NCBI RefSeq assembly: GCF_030272615.1
Contig: NC_081408.1
Coordinates: forward strand, 615,226,476-615,290,475
Direction: 5' to 3'
DNA: 64,000 nt
Source: Cryptomeria japonica
Lineage: Eukaryota > Streptophyta > Pinopsida > Cupressales > Cupressaceae
Under the pieces are notes generated by a model, which ran no database searches, was not told the origin of the DNA, and was given only the letters and a program-made list of their open reading frames with translations. A program made the position numbers and the translations under genes. How positions within the stretch are numbered: position 1 is the first letter of the stretch; every line of letters starts with the position of its first letter. Of the stretch, positions 10,880-22,260 are shown piece by piece.

Positions 10880-11085
10880 GATTAGACATGGTAGGGGTCC
10901 TAGAGGGAGAGGTGGAGGAGTTAGAGGTGGAGGAGGTAGGGGTGGAGGAGGTAGAGATGAAGGAGGTAGGGGTGGAGGAGGTAGGGATGAAGGGGGTAGG
11001 GGTGGAGGAGGTAGAGGTGGAGGAGGTAGGGATGGAGGAGGTAGAGGTGGATGAGGTAGGGGTGGAGGAGGTATATATTTGATAG
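10880..11085 (+). repeat. GGAGGTAGGGGT minisatellite encoding an RGG/GAR domain
   Basis: About a dozen 15-bp units (GGTGGAGGAGGTAGG and variants with GATGAA) encode repeats of GGRGGGGRDEGG in the PMD frame. Arg-Gly-Gly repeats commonly bind RNA. A stop from GGA to TGA lies near the end. An acidic Ser/Asp segment follows. Confidence 0.85.
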
Positions 11086-11275
11086 CAATAATTACAGGGC
11101 AGGTGGATAGTGATAGGGAGGATGTGGATATTGGTGGAGATACTGCATCCATGAGTAGTTCTGATGATAGCGATGAGTTAGGATCAGGGTCATCGAGAAG
11201 CGATGGAGATGAGGGTGGGGATGATGGTTATGATGTAGAGATTTCCTAGGCTATAGAGTCTATAGGTGTGTATAG

Positions 11276-12197
11276 TGTTGGAAATTGAAACTCATTGGAT
11301 TCATATTGTTGTCATTGATGGCAACAAGATCAAATAGAAGGCAACAAGACGTGATGGAAGTCACAAACCAATACTAGGAGGCATATACCGGCATATACTG
11401 ACATTGGAAGCCTTCAGGGCTACACTGACACTGACATCAGTACTTTAGGAAGCCAACATCAAGAAAGATTTATTTTGTAAATCATTTTGTAATTATTGTT
11501 GAGGCCGAAATTGAATATCTTCTGTAAATGCATTGTAAGCCAACATAAGGCATATCATACGTAATAGGTATATAAGTCAGACTACTAGGTCAATTTAAGA
11601 TACATAGAGAAGATGGTATTATGATGGTATAGAGATAGACATATAACAGAACTATGAGGTGCAAAATATATGTATGGAGATCATTTTCGTATGCAAATAT
11701 TTTATCATGCAATGATTTATAGATAGCTAGGAAAGCATTATTGGAGGAGAAGCAATACCGGTAATAGATCAAGACTGTGAACCGGTACAGAGCAGAACTT
11801 GAACTCTATTTGGCATAGCAGATGCATTCTTGAGTTCATTTTCAGTAATTTACTTTGACAGAAAGCTTGTAGTCAGTGAGGCTCTTTAGTGATGAGCAGT
11901 ATGCTCTAGGCAATATGCCTTCCTGCAAGTGTAGGCCCCTGTTTATGTAATATCTTTTCATATGGCCAGTGAACTGATATTATGGGTCACAAATCCCACT
12001 GTGGTTTTTCCTCATTGAGGTTTTCCACGTATAAATTTTGTGTGTTATGGTGTTCATTTATGTGGATGGTTTATTTTATTCTTGTTATATGCTTATTTGT
12101 TTACCGGTACATACATGCATGGTTTAGAAAGTTAAATATTGTTGATTCTGACAGAACACTGATTCACCCCCCCTCTCAGTGTTCTCATATTCTAATA
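11276..12197 (+). repeat. 5' LTR of element E
   Basis: Starts TGTTGGAAATTGAAACTC and closely matches 15950-16891. It contains TATATAAG at 11569, the box GGTTTTTCCTCATTGAGG near 12003, and the C-run box GATTCACCCCCCC near 12160. Confidence 0.9.
11569..11576 (+). promoter_or_regulatory. TATA box in the E LTR
   Basis: TATATAAG about 290 bp into the LTR, in a position suited to drive transcription of the element. The other LTR has the same box at 16257-16264. Confidence 0.55.
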
Positions 12198-12210
12198 ATT
12201 AGTATAAGAG
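12198..12210 (+). promoter_or_regulatory. Degraded tRNA-Met primer binding site of element E
   Basis: TTAGTATAAGAGC follows the LTR end, two or three changes away from TTGGTATCAGAGC. It is the expected site and spacing for a copia-type element. Confidence 0.7.
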
Positions 12211-12271
12211 CTTGGTTTCTCAGAAGAAGGTTAACAGCTTGAGGAAGATCTTGAAACCAGAATCTTTGAAT

Positions 12272-13374
12272 ATGGCCATGGAAAGGCAACTTGAGATGGC
12301 TCTTGAGGATTATGATGCTGAAAGGATGAAGAACTTGAAATTGCAAGAAGAACTGAATTTTGCAAATGAATTCATTCTTACCTTGCAAGAAAGGTTGTCA
12401 TCTGCTCAATCCAAGAGGAAATAACTTTCACAACAACCAGATGATGAGGAGAAGAATGCTCTTAAGGAACAATGTCAGAAACTAAGTCAATAAAATATGC
12501 TCATGAAGAATGAAATACAAGATCCGACCATGAGGTTATCAAAAGATATTGAGGACACAAAGAAGAAGGAAATAGTATTACTTTATCCTTGAAGAACATC
12601 TTTGATGAATGTGGAAGATTAACTCATGAGAATAATCCATTGAGATGTGATTTGGCACACTCTCAGAACAATGTACAAGAACTTGAAAGGCAAATAACTA
12701 CTCTGATAGATGATCTGACTACTGCAAGTGAATATAAAGAAAAGTTTAGGATCAGTGCTGCACAATTGGATGACTTACTGGTAAGACAAAGACAGATTGA
12801 TGATTCTAGAGGACTTGGATTTGTATAAGGCGAAAGCTCTGGTACTGCTAATAAAGATCAGACAATCGGTATGCAGAACTCATCAGAACAAAGGAAATCG
12901 GTAAGACAATATAATGCTTATAAATTCAATGGTAGATGATTTGTTTGCAATAAATTTGGGCATATGGCTAAACAATATAGAAATTAGGTAAATCAAAACT
13001 ACAATTCTATTCTCGGTCAATGCACAAACTACAAGAAATATGGTCATAAATCAGAAGATTGCAAAATGAATGTTAAATGTCATGCATGTGGAAATTTTGG
13101 ACATTTCGCTAATCATTGTAGGTCAAGAAATAATAATACTAGATATGTCAAGGCAATTCAGAAGAACATTGTTACATATCATGCATGCAACAAAATAGGT
13201 CATATTACTAAGTATTGCAGAAGAAAGACTCAACCAGCTAATAATGATAAAGGCAATGAGAAAGGGAATAAGAAGGTAGATGAAATACAACAAGATCATA
13301 CCAAGAGATGGGTTAGAAAATCTAAAGAACAAAGTGGAGATGGAGCTATACCGGAAAATCCATCGATAGAATAG
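12272..13374 (+). pseudogene. Element E ORF1: coiled-coil and four CCHC knuckles
   Basis: Starts MAMERQLEMALEDYDAERM, matching the ORF1 start of element F, and is Glu/Lys/Leu-rich with heptad character. The motif DSRGLGF (about 12800) corresponds to DTSGVGF in F and DTSGLGY in G. Four knuckles follow; the third is intact (CHACGNFGHFANHC), the fourth has lost its first Cys (YHACNKIGHITKYC), and the first two are degraded. Stops and at least one frameshift break it. A nucleocapsid-like RNA-binding role is inferred from the knuckles; there is no copia-type capsid. Confidence 0.82.
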
Positions 13375-13769
13375 AGTATTCCTCCACTGACAGAAGATTC
13401 CACTGGTAATTGATGCATAAGCCTTAGGGGTTGGCAAAGTCACTGCTAAATCTTGCATATTACCCCAGAAGAGATCTAAGGAGATTTGGAAAGAGGTATG
13501 GAGAACTGTGTTTATCATCGATGAAGGTTAGCCAAACACTTTACTGTGAAATGAACATCTGTAGGGTTGTTGGTGAAACATTAATGCAAAAAATTAGGGT
13601 TTAATTTGTTGATAAAAGAAGCTAAGTGAATTCATTTTCACTCACCGAGCATTCAAGAAATCAGAGTGAAGTAAAGGTGAACTAAGAGTGAGAAAGCATT
13701 GAGAGAGGATTTCGAGCAATAATCTGAAGCACTCAAATCATCCTGACATTCACTCAGGTATTTTTGGAC

Positions 13770-15740
13770 ATGGCATCTGGATCTTCCACTCCTACTTTTA
13801 TTGCAAATCTGACAATCATCGAAGTTAAGGATAGGTTAAGGCCAGTCTTTAAGGAGGTTCTCGAAATTGCAAAGAAGGAAGACTCTGTAGAAGCGTTTTC
13901 TAGGGTTCGTGAAGGAGTAATGTATGTTGAAGATGTGAGGGCATACATCCACTGAACTCCTGAGAATATGGGCACTGAAGAGATAAAAAACATCTATCAA
14001 TAAGTGATACTGGGAGACATTGGAAAGATCAAACCAAAATTTAGGGCAATTGAGGATCTAGGGTTAACCGGTATTCTGTATTTACTAGAATTCAAGGATG
14101 AAGTTATCAGATACATCCTGAGCAGTGTTCATAACAAATTTATATGGTTAGACAGACCCTACATGATCACAAAGGAAGCTATACAAGCTATCACCAACTT
14201 ACCTAGGGTTGGACAAGAACCTGGTAAGGAAATCTCCAACATAGAGGTTTAAAAAATCACTGGTTCCACACCGGATAACAAATCAATGAGGATTAGCACA
14301 ATAACTGACTTAGACATAAAATTTGCAAGCATGATCATATGATACAAGGTAGCTCAATCAAACTGATTGAATTCTATTGCAAGTTCATGCATTCATGTTG
14401 CATAACAAATGTTGAGAAATAATGTGAAATATGACTTATTTGAATGGATGAGGAGTGAGTTAATATTAAAACTTAAAAAGATCAAAGGAACCAAGAAAGG
14501 CACATTCAGATATGGAAACTTAATTGTCTATTTGATGCTTTATTTCGTGAATGAGCTACCTAGTTTATGAAAGAAGCAATGGGCTCATGATATACCGGTA
14601 GGTATGGAAATCAAAATAGCTATCACCGGTCTTGGTATCGACATGGATGAAAAGCTTTGGGGTTACTTTCTCACATCTCAGGAAGAATTTTCATAGGCAA
14701 TATCCCCTACAATTCTTGACAAATCAAAAGGAAAGGGTATTTTAGGTAGTTCTACTCCAATTTTGACACAACCACAACCATATACAACCAAAGGCACACA
14801 TCCATAATCAGTAGTCACAGAGAGTGTATAGTTTATACTGGTACACACCAATTTTGAGCAAGAGAGTGTATAGGACACTGGAAACACTGTGGATAATACT
14901 CCACTGATAGTAACCAACACTGCACCAAGTGGCGAAGCCATCGATGCAAAAGATTTTGAGATGGACAAGGTCAAATCAACTGAGTCCATACCGACAGACA
15001 AAACAGATTCACCGGCAAGAGTATTGGCAATTGACACTTCTTAGGTTGAGAAAAAATCAGTTTCTGAGTTAAGTCTAACAGAACTAATGATGATGGCCAC
15101 TCATATATTGTTAAAGGAAGGAACTGTAGACAAAGGGTTAATTGATAAATCGGTCTTTGTATTACACAAAATAATGCTGGACTGTTAGATAGAGGATGGA
15201 GCAAGCCCTTCTAATAAGCTCAAAGATTTAACATAACACATATCAAATAAATATCAATCTTTGAGATAGATTGTAGACCAACAGGCTTTGGACAGTTTCT
15301 CTACTGCAAAAAGAGCAGCTTTTGATTAGCTTATAGTAATTGGGAAGAAGAAGATAGAGGACAAACTTATCTCTATTGAGGTTTGTTTGAAACAATGCAC
15401 CAATATTTACAGAATATGCTGTAATATAGGAAGTCTAACAGCTACATCTGTTGATGGACAAATTTTGTCCCTGGAGAACCAAGTTTTTTCATTTGAGAAA
15501 GAAAAAGATAAAATACCGAGGAGAGCAAGAAATTTAAGAGGACTAGTGAGTGCAAGACTTGACTCTTTGGGTGTTCACAAGAGAGAATGCATGGATATGC
15601 TAGCAAAGCCCACACTGGTAGATACCCAGGAGAAGGAATCATTTGCCGACTTAGTGGACTTGTATCAGTATCAAACACTTTCAAATCAGGATGGGACACA
15701 TATCTTCAATTGCTGCAAAAAGCATACCGAAAAATTCTGA
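13770..15740 (+). pseudogene. Element E ORF2: unknown protein, ~656 codons
   Basis: One frame from MASGSSTPTFIAN to the end at 15740, interrupted only by stops. Blocks shared with F ORF2 are RPVFKEVLEIAKKED, SSVHNKFIWLD..ITKEAI, KKGTFRYGNL and a C-terminal basic/coiled segment (FEKEKDKIPRRARNLRG). It is about 370 codons shorter than F ORF2, mainly in the middle. No enzyme motif is recognised. The N-terminal blocks resemble the uncharacterised 'plant transposon protein' type of domain; that link is tentative. Confidence 0.8.
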
Positions 15741-15936
15741 AGATGACTAAGCTTGAATGACTCTGATTGTATTCTTTCATTCTTTAATCTTTCACTAGTC
15801 TTTGGCATTAATGTCAAAGGGGGAGTATGTACATTTGTGAAAAATATTAGCGAATATGTTATCAGTTGAAGTATGTTGCTCAGGGGGAGCACACCGAAAG
15901 GGAATCCATTTTTCACACGAGTGTTGCCATCAATGC

Positions 15937-15949
15937 CAAAGGGGGAGAT
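15937..15949 (+). promoter_or_regulatory. Polypurine tract of element E
   Basis: CAAAGGGGGAGAT lies directly before the 3' LTR start TGTTGG. The minus-strand relative F has the same tract beside its 3' LTR. Confidence 0.85.
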
Positions 15950-16891
15950 TGTTGGCAATTGACACTCATTGGATTCATTTTGTTGTTCATTGATGGCAAC
16001 AAGATTAGATAGAAAGCAACAAGACTTGATGGAAGTCACAAACCAGCACTAGGAGGCATATATCGGCAGATACCAACATTAGAAGCATTCAGGGCTACAC
16101 CGGTACCGATACCAACACCGGCATCAGTACTTAAGGAAGCTGACATGAAGGAAGATTTATTTTGTAAATCATTTTTATAATTATTGTTGAGGCTGACATT
16201 GAATATCTTTTGTAAATGCATTGTAAGCCGACATAAGGCATATAATATGTAATAGGTATATAAGTCAGTTTGTTAGGTCAATTTAAGATACATAGAGAAG
16301 ATGATATTATGATGGTATAGAGATAGACATATAGCAGAACTATGAGATGCAAAAAATATGTGTGGAGATCATTTTTGTATGTGAACATTGTATCATGCAA
16401 TGATATATAGATAGGTAGGAAAGCACTCTTGGAGGAGAAGCAATACTGGTAATAGTTCAAGACTGTGAACTGGTACAGAGCATAACTCGAACCGAAACTC
16501 TATTTGGCATAGCAGATGCATTCTTGAGTTCATTTTCAATAATTTAATTTCACAGAAAGCTTGTAGCTAGTGAGGATCTTTAGTGATGAGCAGTATGCTC
16601 TAGGCAGTATGACTTCCTGCAAGTGCACGCCTCTGTTTATGTAATATCTTTTCATATTGCCGGTGAACTGATATTGTGGGTCACAAATCCCATCGTGGTT
16701 TTTCCTCATTGAGGTTTTCCATGTATAAATTATGTGTGTTATGGTGTTCATTTATGTGGATGGTTTATTTGCTTCTTGTTATATGCTTATTTGTTTACCA
16801 GTACATACATGCATGGTATAGAAAGTTAAATATTGTTGATTCCAATAGAACACTGATTCACCCCCCCTCTCAGTGTTCTCATATCCCAATA
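15950..16891 (+). repeat. 3' LTR of element E
   Basis: Starts TGTTGGCAATTGACACTC, has TATATAAG at 16257 and the C-run box at 16860, and ends near CCCAATA where the PMD coiled-coil coding sequence resumes. The LTRs differ at many sites, so the insertion is not recent. Confidence 0.88.
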
Positions 16892-17390
16892 GAGAGAGGA
16901 GATGAGGAGGGATTGAGAGATCAGGTTAGGCATTTAGAGGACTTGGTCGCTACTTTGCGGCAACGATAGATGGAGGATAGGGATCAATATTAGGATACAA
17001 TGGAGGATTTGACTATGGAGAGGGATCAGATAGCTGTTGATAGAGATCAATTACAGTCGGAGAGGGATGAGACAGTTAGGCGGTCTCAAATCACCATGGA
17101 TGCATATGATTAGTTATTTGGGCCAGTGATGGAGGCACGTAGCCAAGCAAATAGATATTTTACTGGAGCATAGGAGGCTATTTAATATCGACATGTTTAT
17201 GAGAGAGCTATTTGTGAGGGTCAGAGGGAACCTAGTTTTGGTGCTTTCATGGGGAGAGGATCGAGATGATCTACTTCTCGATAGACTAGCAGTGGGGGAG
17301 TGATGGGTCCACCTAGAGCGTCATCAGGACAGGCTGGAGCTAGTTGAGATGCACCTACTGATAGAGGCAATATAGGTTGAGAGATTGGAT

Positions 17391-18580
17391 ATTGATTTTG
17401 ATGATGTAGATGTGATGTATTTTGACACATTTCTATATGATATGCATTATTGATGAGCTTTTGATGGTGAATTTCATGGTCTAATGTTTCCTTATTGTGA
17501 TGATGAATGTAATATAAATGTGATATCATGCAATGATTTGATTTAGCTTTATGTTGTGATGCATAATGGTCGATGAAAACTTTATTATGAGTATGAAATG
17601 GTAATGAACATGCAATGTGATGATGCTTATATATTTTTGTGTGTCAAAATACATGTTGAAGATCTTAGAAGAATTGTTAGTTGTTAGACGTAGAAAATGA
17701 TAGAAAATAATCAATCAACTAAATCAATATTTGTAAGCCAGATTTTGATGTAATAATGGATGATATGATAGAAATTTTGATGAGAAAGTCTTCATTTCTT
17801 TATTTGTAGTGCAATACATTATCATCATCGAGCCTTATTATATAACAATGGAGCTTATTACACCATGGTATAAGGAACCAAGATGTGTATATATCTCATT
17901 GCAAAGAAACAAACACATAACAGACAAGGAATGAACCCTCCATTGTGGGAATGAATCCTCCATTCTGGGAATTACACTAGGGGTTGAGGTATGTGTGGCA
18001 TTCACAAGCTGAATTCTCCTATCACAAACACCCCCTAGAGCAATTTCCCCAGAACTTCATCGGTTCAAACCACAAACAACAAACAAAGAAAAGGATCATG
18101 CTCATCATGGCTCCTCTAGCCTTGAGTAGCTAAAAGCAATGATCTTTGCCAATTTTATAAAAAGAGTCAACCAAAATAGACAAAACTCAGCAGTTCGACT
18201 GACTGTGCCTTTGCTTTGATATGTGTGGTGTGATTTTGATAATGTCTGGTTTCAGAAGTTTTGGACCCCGTATAAGACCGATTTGTTTGGTTTCGAGTGT
18301 ACCGATTTTGTTTAAGACAAGATGTTGATCACATTGATAGTTTGATAAATCAATAGATTAGATAATTGATCAGTGTGATTGCAGACATTTTGACAAGCTA
18401 CTTGTATCTTTTGTTTAACTTCATGTGAAGTGTTTGTTGGACATCTGTTGGGGTGTTTGATTCTTGCGAGACAATTTATTGCAAGTTTTACAATTGGTAT
18501 TTGATTGTTTTTTTTGTTTTCGAAGAGCTTTTCTGATGTTTAGGATTTTTTGGTATTTTCTCAATGTTTTTGTTCTTTTT
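17391..18580. other. Non-coding part of element A after the PMD gene
   Basis: No ORF with recognisable content. A T/G-rich part leads into the tandem array. The segment 17815-18110 is less AT-rich and has paired 'AATGAA(C/T)CCTCCAT' repeats near 17931-17960. Probably 3' untranslated sequence of element A. Confidence 0.4.
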
Positions 18581-18995
18581 TCAGGATCGTATTTGAATGT
18601 TTTTGTTGTGATTTTGATGTTTTTTGATTTTTAATTTTTTTGGACTTTTTTCAAATGTTTTTTGATTTTTTCAGGATCATTTTTTGAATGTTTTTAATTT
18701 TTTCAGGATCATTTTTCAAATGTTTTTTGATTTTTTCAGGATCATTTTTTGAATGTTTAGATTTTTTTCAGGATCATTTTTCGAATGTTTAGATTTTTTC
18801 AGGATTGTTTTTCGAATGTTTTTTATTTTTTCAGGATTGTTTTCCGAATGTTTAGATTTTTTTCAGGATCATTTTTTGAATGTTTTTTATTTTTTCAGGA
18901 TCGTTTTTCGAATGTTTTGATTTTTTTCAGGATCATTTTTCGAATTGTTTTGATTTTTTCAGGATCGTTTTTCGAATGTTTTTTGATTTTTTCAG
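18581..18995. repeat. Tandem array of ~31-bp units
   Basis: About 12-13 units of the type TTTTTTCAGGATCATTTTTC followed by GAATGTTT. Unit length varies slightly (27-33 bp) and units differ at a few positions. Such arrays in the hypervariable 3' region of Tat/Ogre elements are known seeds of satellite DNA. The plus-strand open frame across it (18785-19033) is a by-product. Confidence 0.9.
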
Positions 18996-20053
18996 CTATG
19001 CCCCCAAGTATGCCAACCTTACATGATACATAATATGATGGAGACAATTAATTTTTGATATGAGTTATGCTAATGCAAGATGCATGACAAAAATGTAGTT
19101 CCTATCAACAAGGATGAGTGTGTGTGTCACTCATCCTGAAATGCACTAATTAGATTAAAGGTGTGAAACATTTCAGAGATAGGAGTTCAATCCATTCTCA
19201 AAAGACTTAGCCCATCCAACCTAACACACTATGTAACCAAGATTTATGAATGGAGGTGTAGAAAACTTCTCCATCAATTCTTGAAACTTTGATCTTCTTT
19301 TGCCCATGTGTGTGCGTTTGAGTTCATTCTAACTCTTATAACCATTAAAGACCCTCGGAATCCTATGTGGCTAGCTACATGAGTTATTCTGAGTTGAAAA
19401 GCAACCTGGATAGAGACTTGTTGCCAGCAAGATTTTAGGGCTCCGATGAGGTTATGCACTGTAATCTCTCAATTATTTCTCCATTGGTAGTAGGCATCCA
19501 TAGCCTTGATGGAGTTATTTGCATGTTCCCATAGTCAAGCTTTTTTTTTTTTTTTTTTTGTCGCACTTGTATGCGTGATATTTCAGTAATATATCATTTT
19601 TATTTTTTTCAAAATTTTGTCTTGAGAATGACATAACACTTTTTTCTTGCCTTGACTTGTAAGTAATGAAACTTACTTGGGTATGACAATTACAACAACA
19701 CTGAAGCAGAATATTGGATTTTTCACTAGCCACATGATCAACTAGGTATCTGTAATGACTTAGAGTTCTTGGTTAATGTGTAAGATATAGCAACTGATAG
19801 ATTTTTGGTAACAAGACTTGATAAGGAAACCTCTACCCAACCAAGGCTAAAGTGTAATCTTAATGTGATGTTGAAGATGAATGGCTAGAGATCTCCTAAA
19901 GACTTTATGAACAAGTCTCTAGGAAATGAGACAACCTTCGTTCCTTTCATTGTAAACAGGTGAATGACTCAAACAATCACCCTGTTTTATTGATGCAACT
20001 ATAAAGAAATATGCAAATGCAGTATTGGAATTGAAATGAAGCCACCCTTAGAT
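18996..20053. other. Non-coding stretch after pol of element A
   Basis: No convincing ORF. A run of about 19 T at 19542-19560 is a possible short insertion tail, but I cannot delimit an element. Otherwise only 3' untranslated sequence of the gypsy element is expected here. Confidence 0.4.
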
Positions 20054-21538
20054 CTAATATTTATTTAGGTGCATACTGTTGATGGGATGAGGGAGTAAAT
20101 CTCCCTCCATTGTTTCCAAATGATAAGTGCCATTTCCAATTACTTTCGTTATGACAAATAGACCTAAATTTGAAATCCATTCAACATAGTCTATAGGTCT
20201 GATGAAACCCACATCTAACAATTTTTCTAACCCAATTTTGACTAATAAGGCAATGTGAGGGTGTATTTTCCCGAGCTTTTGTTTGTATGGCTTTATCCCT
20301 GGAAGTAAAAGCAAGTGATATAAGACTAATTCTGGGTGTAATCTAGGCATATCTGCATAAGAGCATGCAAAATTGATGGGTCTTTGCTTAAATAAGTTGA
20401 TAAATTTCTGTTTTTCCACTAGATTGAGGGATTTTTCCAGGTGAATGTTATGAACCTTCTCAGCATTGCTGATGTTGATTTCCTCAGTTTCTTCTACCAG
20501 TTTTGTTGACCATTCTTTACCAACAGGTAAGGTAGCTATTATATGTTCAACTTTATCATCACTGTCATGATTAAGAGAAGAGCTTGCTTCTCCAAAATAT
20601 GCAGTTCTATCTAGATCTACTGCATAGCCATCTTTGTGATCATTATAAGGGAATCCATCCCTTGCACCCAAGAATTCTACTATAGCTTCATCATTTTGGA
20701 ACCAATCTAATTGTTGCTCTCCTTCTTTTCCCCAGTCAATCAGACATGGATGCATAAGGGGTAAGTCTTTGTATCTTGTCATTCTAGAGGATCCAGATAT
20801 CATGCATACTTGATTATGATATGTTGTTTCTTCATCATAGATTGGTGACGGGTTGTCTTCATTGTCAGATGGAAATTCATAGTCATGAGAATTTGTGACG
20901 CTTTCCATGTACATTTCACTTTGTGATTCTGTATCACTTATCAACTCTTGTTCAGGTAACTGAATTTGAGTGGATCTCCTTTGTATTGTGGATACTCTTC
21001 TTAAGCTTGGTATTAGTGTTTGCAGTCTTTCTTCATCTGATTCAAATGGAGGTGCTGAAGTTGTTTCTCTTGGTAAAAGTATTGACAGTAACCAAGGATT
21101 TGGTTCATCTGCTGTTGCTAAGCCTCTATCTATTACCATGTTTGCTTGTGTAGATGATTCAGGTACTGTACTGCTAGATGTCTCTATGTTAGGTTCTTGC
21201 AGAAGTTTCCTCATGTCTTCACCATCTGATTCTGTGATAAGAGATGTTGGCAGTTTCTTTCTTTTTTGAGGTGGAAAGAAATCCATCTGGCTTATAGGTA
21301 TAAAATCTGAGGGTACCTTTGGCCTATTCAATATATCCAATGTTTGTTGTTTAGATTCTGTAATTGGTGGCACATATTTATATCCCAAGCCTTCATTCTT
21401 TGAGTTTTCATTTGGCAAAACAGGTTCTAATATTCCTTGCTTTTGTAGCCCTAATCCTGTGGTGCCATCATATCTGTGTTTTTGTAGCATCTTGAAGCCA
21501 TTTCCATATTGATGTAGAGGTATCTTGGGTACTACCAT
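20054..21538 (-). CDS. Gypsy G-patch/RT-start protein fused to the integrase end by a deletion
   Basis: An open 494-codon frame. Residues 10-50 form a G-patch-like segment (GNGFKMLQKHRYDG, LGLQKQGILEP), then come ~270 acidic, low-complexity residues. Next is the RT entry region (YADMPRLHPELVLYHL, KIHPHIALLVKIGLEKLL, VGFIRPIDYVEWISNL). Directly after that stands the very end of integrase (VITKVIGNGTYHLETMEGD, LPHPINSMHLNKY). The rest of RT, RNase H and most of integrase are missing, but the frame was kept. It cannot be catalytic. The protease and gag lie upstream in other frames. Confidence 0.85.
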   Translation of the reverse strand: MVVPKIPLHQYGNGFKMLQKHRYDGTTGLGLQKQGILEPVLPNENSKNEGLGYKYVPPITESKQQTLDILNRPKVPSDFIPISQMDFFPPQKRKKLPTSLITESDGEDMRKLLQEPNIETSSSTVPESSTQANMVIDRGLATADEPNPWLLSILLPRETTSAPPFESDEERLQTLIPSLRRVSTIQRRSTQIQLPEQELISDTESQSEMYMESVTNSHDYEFPSDNEDNPSPIYDEETTYHNQVCMISGSSRMTRYKDLPLMHPCLIDWGKEGEQQLDWFQNDEAIVEFLGARDGFPYNDHKDGYAVDLDRTAYFGEASSSLNHDSDDKVEHIIATLPVGKEWSTKLVEETEEINISNAEKVHNIHLEKSLNLVEKQKFINLFKQRPINFACSYADMPRLHPELVLYHLLLLPGIKPYKQKLGKIHPHIALLVKIGLEKLLDVGFIRPIDYVEWISNLGLFVITKVIGNGTYHLETMEGDLLPHPINSMHLNKY

Positions 21539-21885
21539 GTCATCCTCCTCTATATATATCCAGTGATTAATATCCTCATTTAGAGATTCTTCTTATAGAT
21601 CTCCCCATCTAACGAAAGAATAAGAATCTAAATATTTTACTATTTCTTTGCCTTTATCTTTCTTCATTGTTGTGTTTTGAGGCTTCCCAAAGGATCTTGG
21701 AGAAAATGATGATCGTTTGCCATCTGATGTGCTTGAAATGGAATATTCTCCACAACCAACTTATTTAATATGCAAAGAAGATGTAGTTGGTGTATTTTTC
21801 TTGATTTCTTTAATTGATAATGATTCCATTTGCAGGTGAATAGGAGCTTCCTGATTATTTGGTACCTGATTGTCTAAGCTTGCCC

Positions 21886-22260
21886 TTAAATATTACAATG
21901 TTGGAAAGGGTTCAGGTCACCATGGACAGTGATCTCTATACCATTATATGGGAACTTTACACATTGGTGAAAAGTTGATGGTATTGATTGCATTGTATGT
22001 ATCCATGGACGACCTAACAACATATTGTACCCCAGTTCTTTACCTAGTACTTGAAAGGTGATATTTGTTGTAGCCTGTCCCACTTGTACTAGTAAATTCA
22101 TGATACCTTTGGAAGGGCGTTCCTCATCATCATAGGATTTTATATTGATTCTCTTGGTAGAGTCAATATAATATTCAAAATATCCTAAAACTTTGATCAA
22201 ATGTAGATTGCAGATGTTGAGGCCTGTGCCACCATCTATTAGTACTCTTCAAACCTTTTT
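21886..22260 (-). pseudogene. Gypsy aspartic protease remnant
   Basis: Reads RVLIDGGTGLNICNLHLIKV, with the catalytic Asp kept in DGGTG, then YNMLLGRPWIHTMQSIPST and KFPYNGIEITVHGD, the conserved end of the Tat-type protease. One stop lies just before RVLIDGG. About 350 bp with stops separate it from the 494-codon frame. Confidence 0.85.

Larger units (their letters stand above)
11276..16891 (+). mobile_element. Element E: LTR retrotransposon without pol
   Basis: Two ~0.93-kb LTRs beginning TGTTGG flank a tRNA-Met-type primer site, a coiled-coil/CCHC ORF1, an ORF2 of unknown function and a GGGGGAGAT polypurine tract. No protease, integrase or RT is present. The target duplication is unclear: only ATAG is shared. 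It inserted into the PMD gene. LTR boxes match those of the copia elements, so copia enzymes probably moved it. It is the sister of F and a relative of G. Confidence 0.9.
9240..17390 (+). pseudogene. Antisense plant mobile domain (PMD) gene of element A
   Basis: Exon 1 (9240-9317) starts ATGGTAGGTCATAG. After an intron, exon 2 runs in one frame from 9714: ANRAMITALVERW, HLLIGEVSITLEDVWRIL and LLQTWAWEH are hallmark blocks of the PMD (aminotransferase-like) family. A Gly-Arg repeat and an acidic tail follow. Element E interrupts the gene at 11276, and a heptad-like segment (RDQVRHLEDLVATLRQR) continues at 16892. In-frame stops include VERW-stop, 10553, about 10630 and 11052; several look like TGG or CAG to TAG. 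PMD proteins act in transcriptional silencing in plants (MAIN/MAIL1), and gypsy elements are known to have captured them. Here it lies antisense to gag-pol, as for the extra ORFs reported in Tat elements. It is broken. Confidence 0.82.

Noticed and set aside
10751-11152. Proline-rich minus-strand ORF
   Set aside because: It is the complement of the Gly-Arg minisatellite of the PMD gene; Pro/Leu content follows from the repeat.
18785-19033. Phe-rich plus-strand ORF
   Set aside because: Produced by the 31-bp tandem array without a stop in one frame; no protein character.
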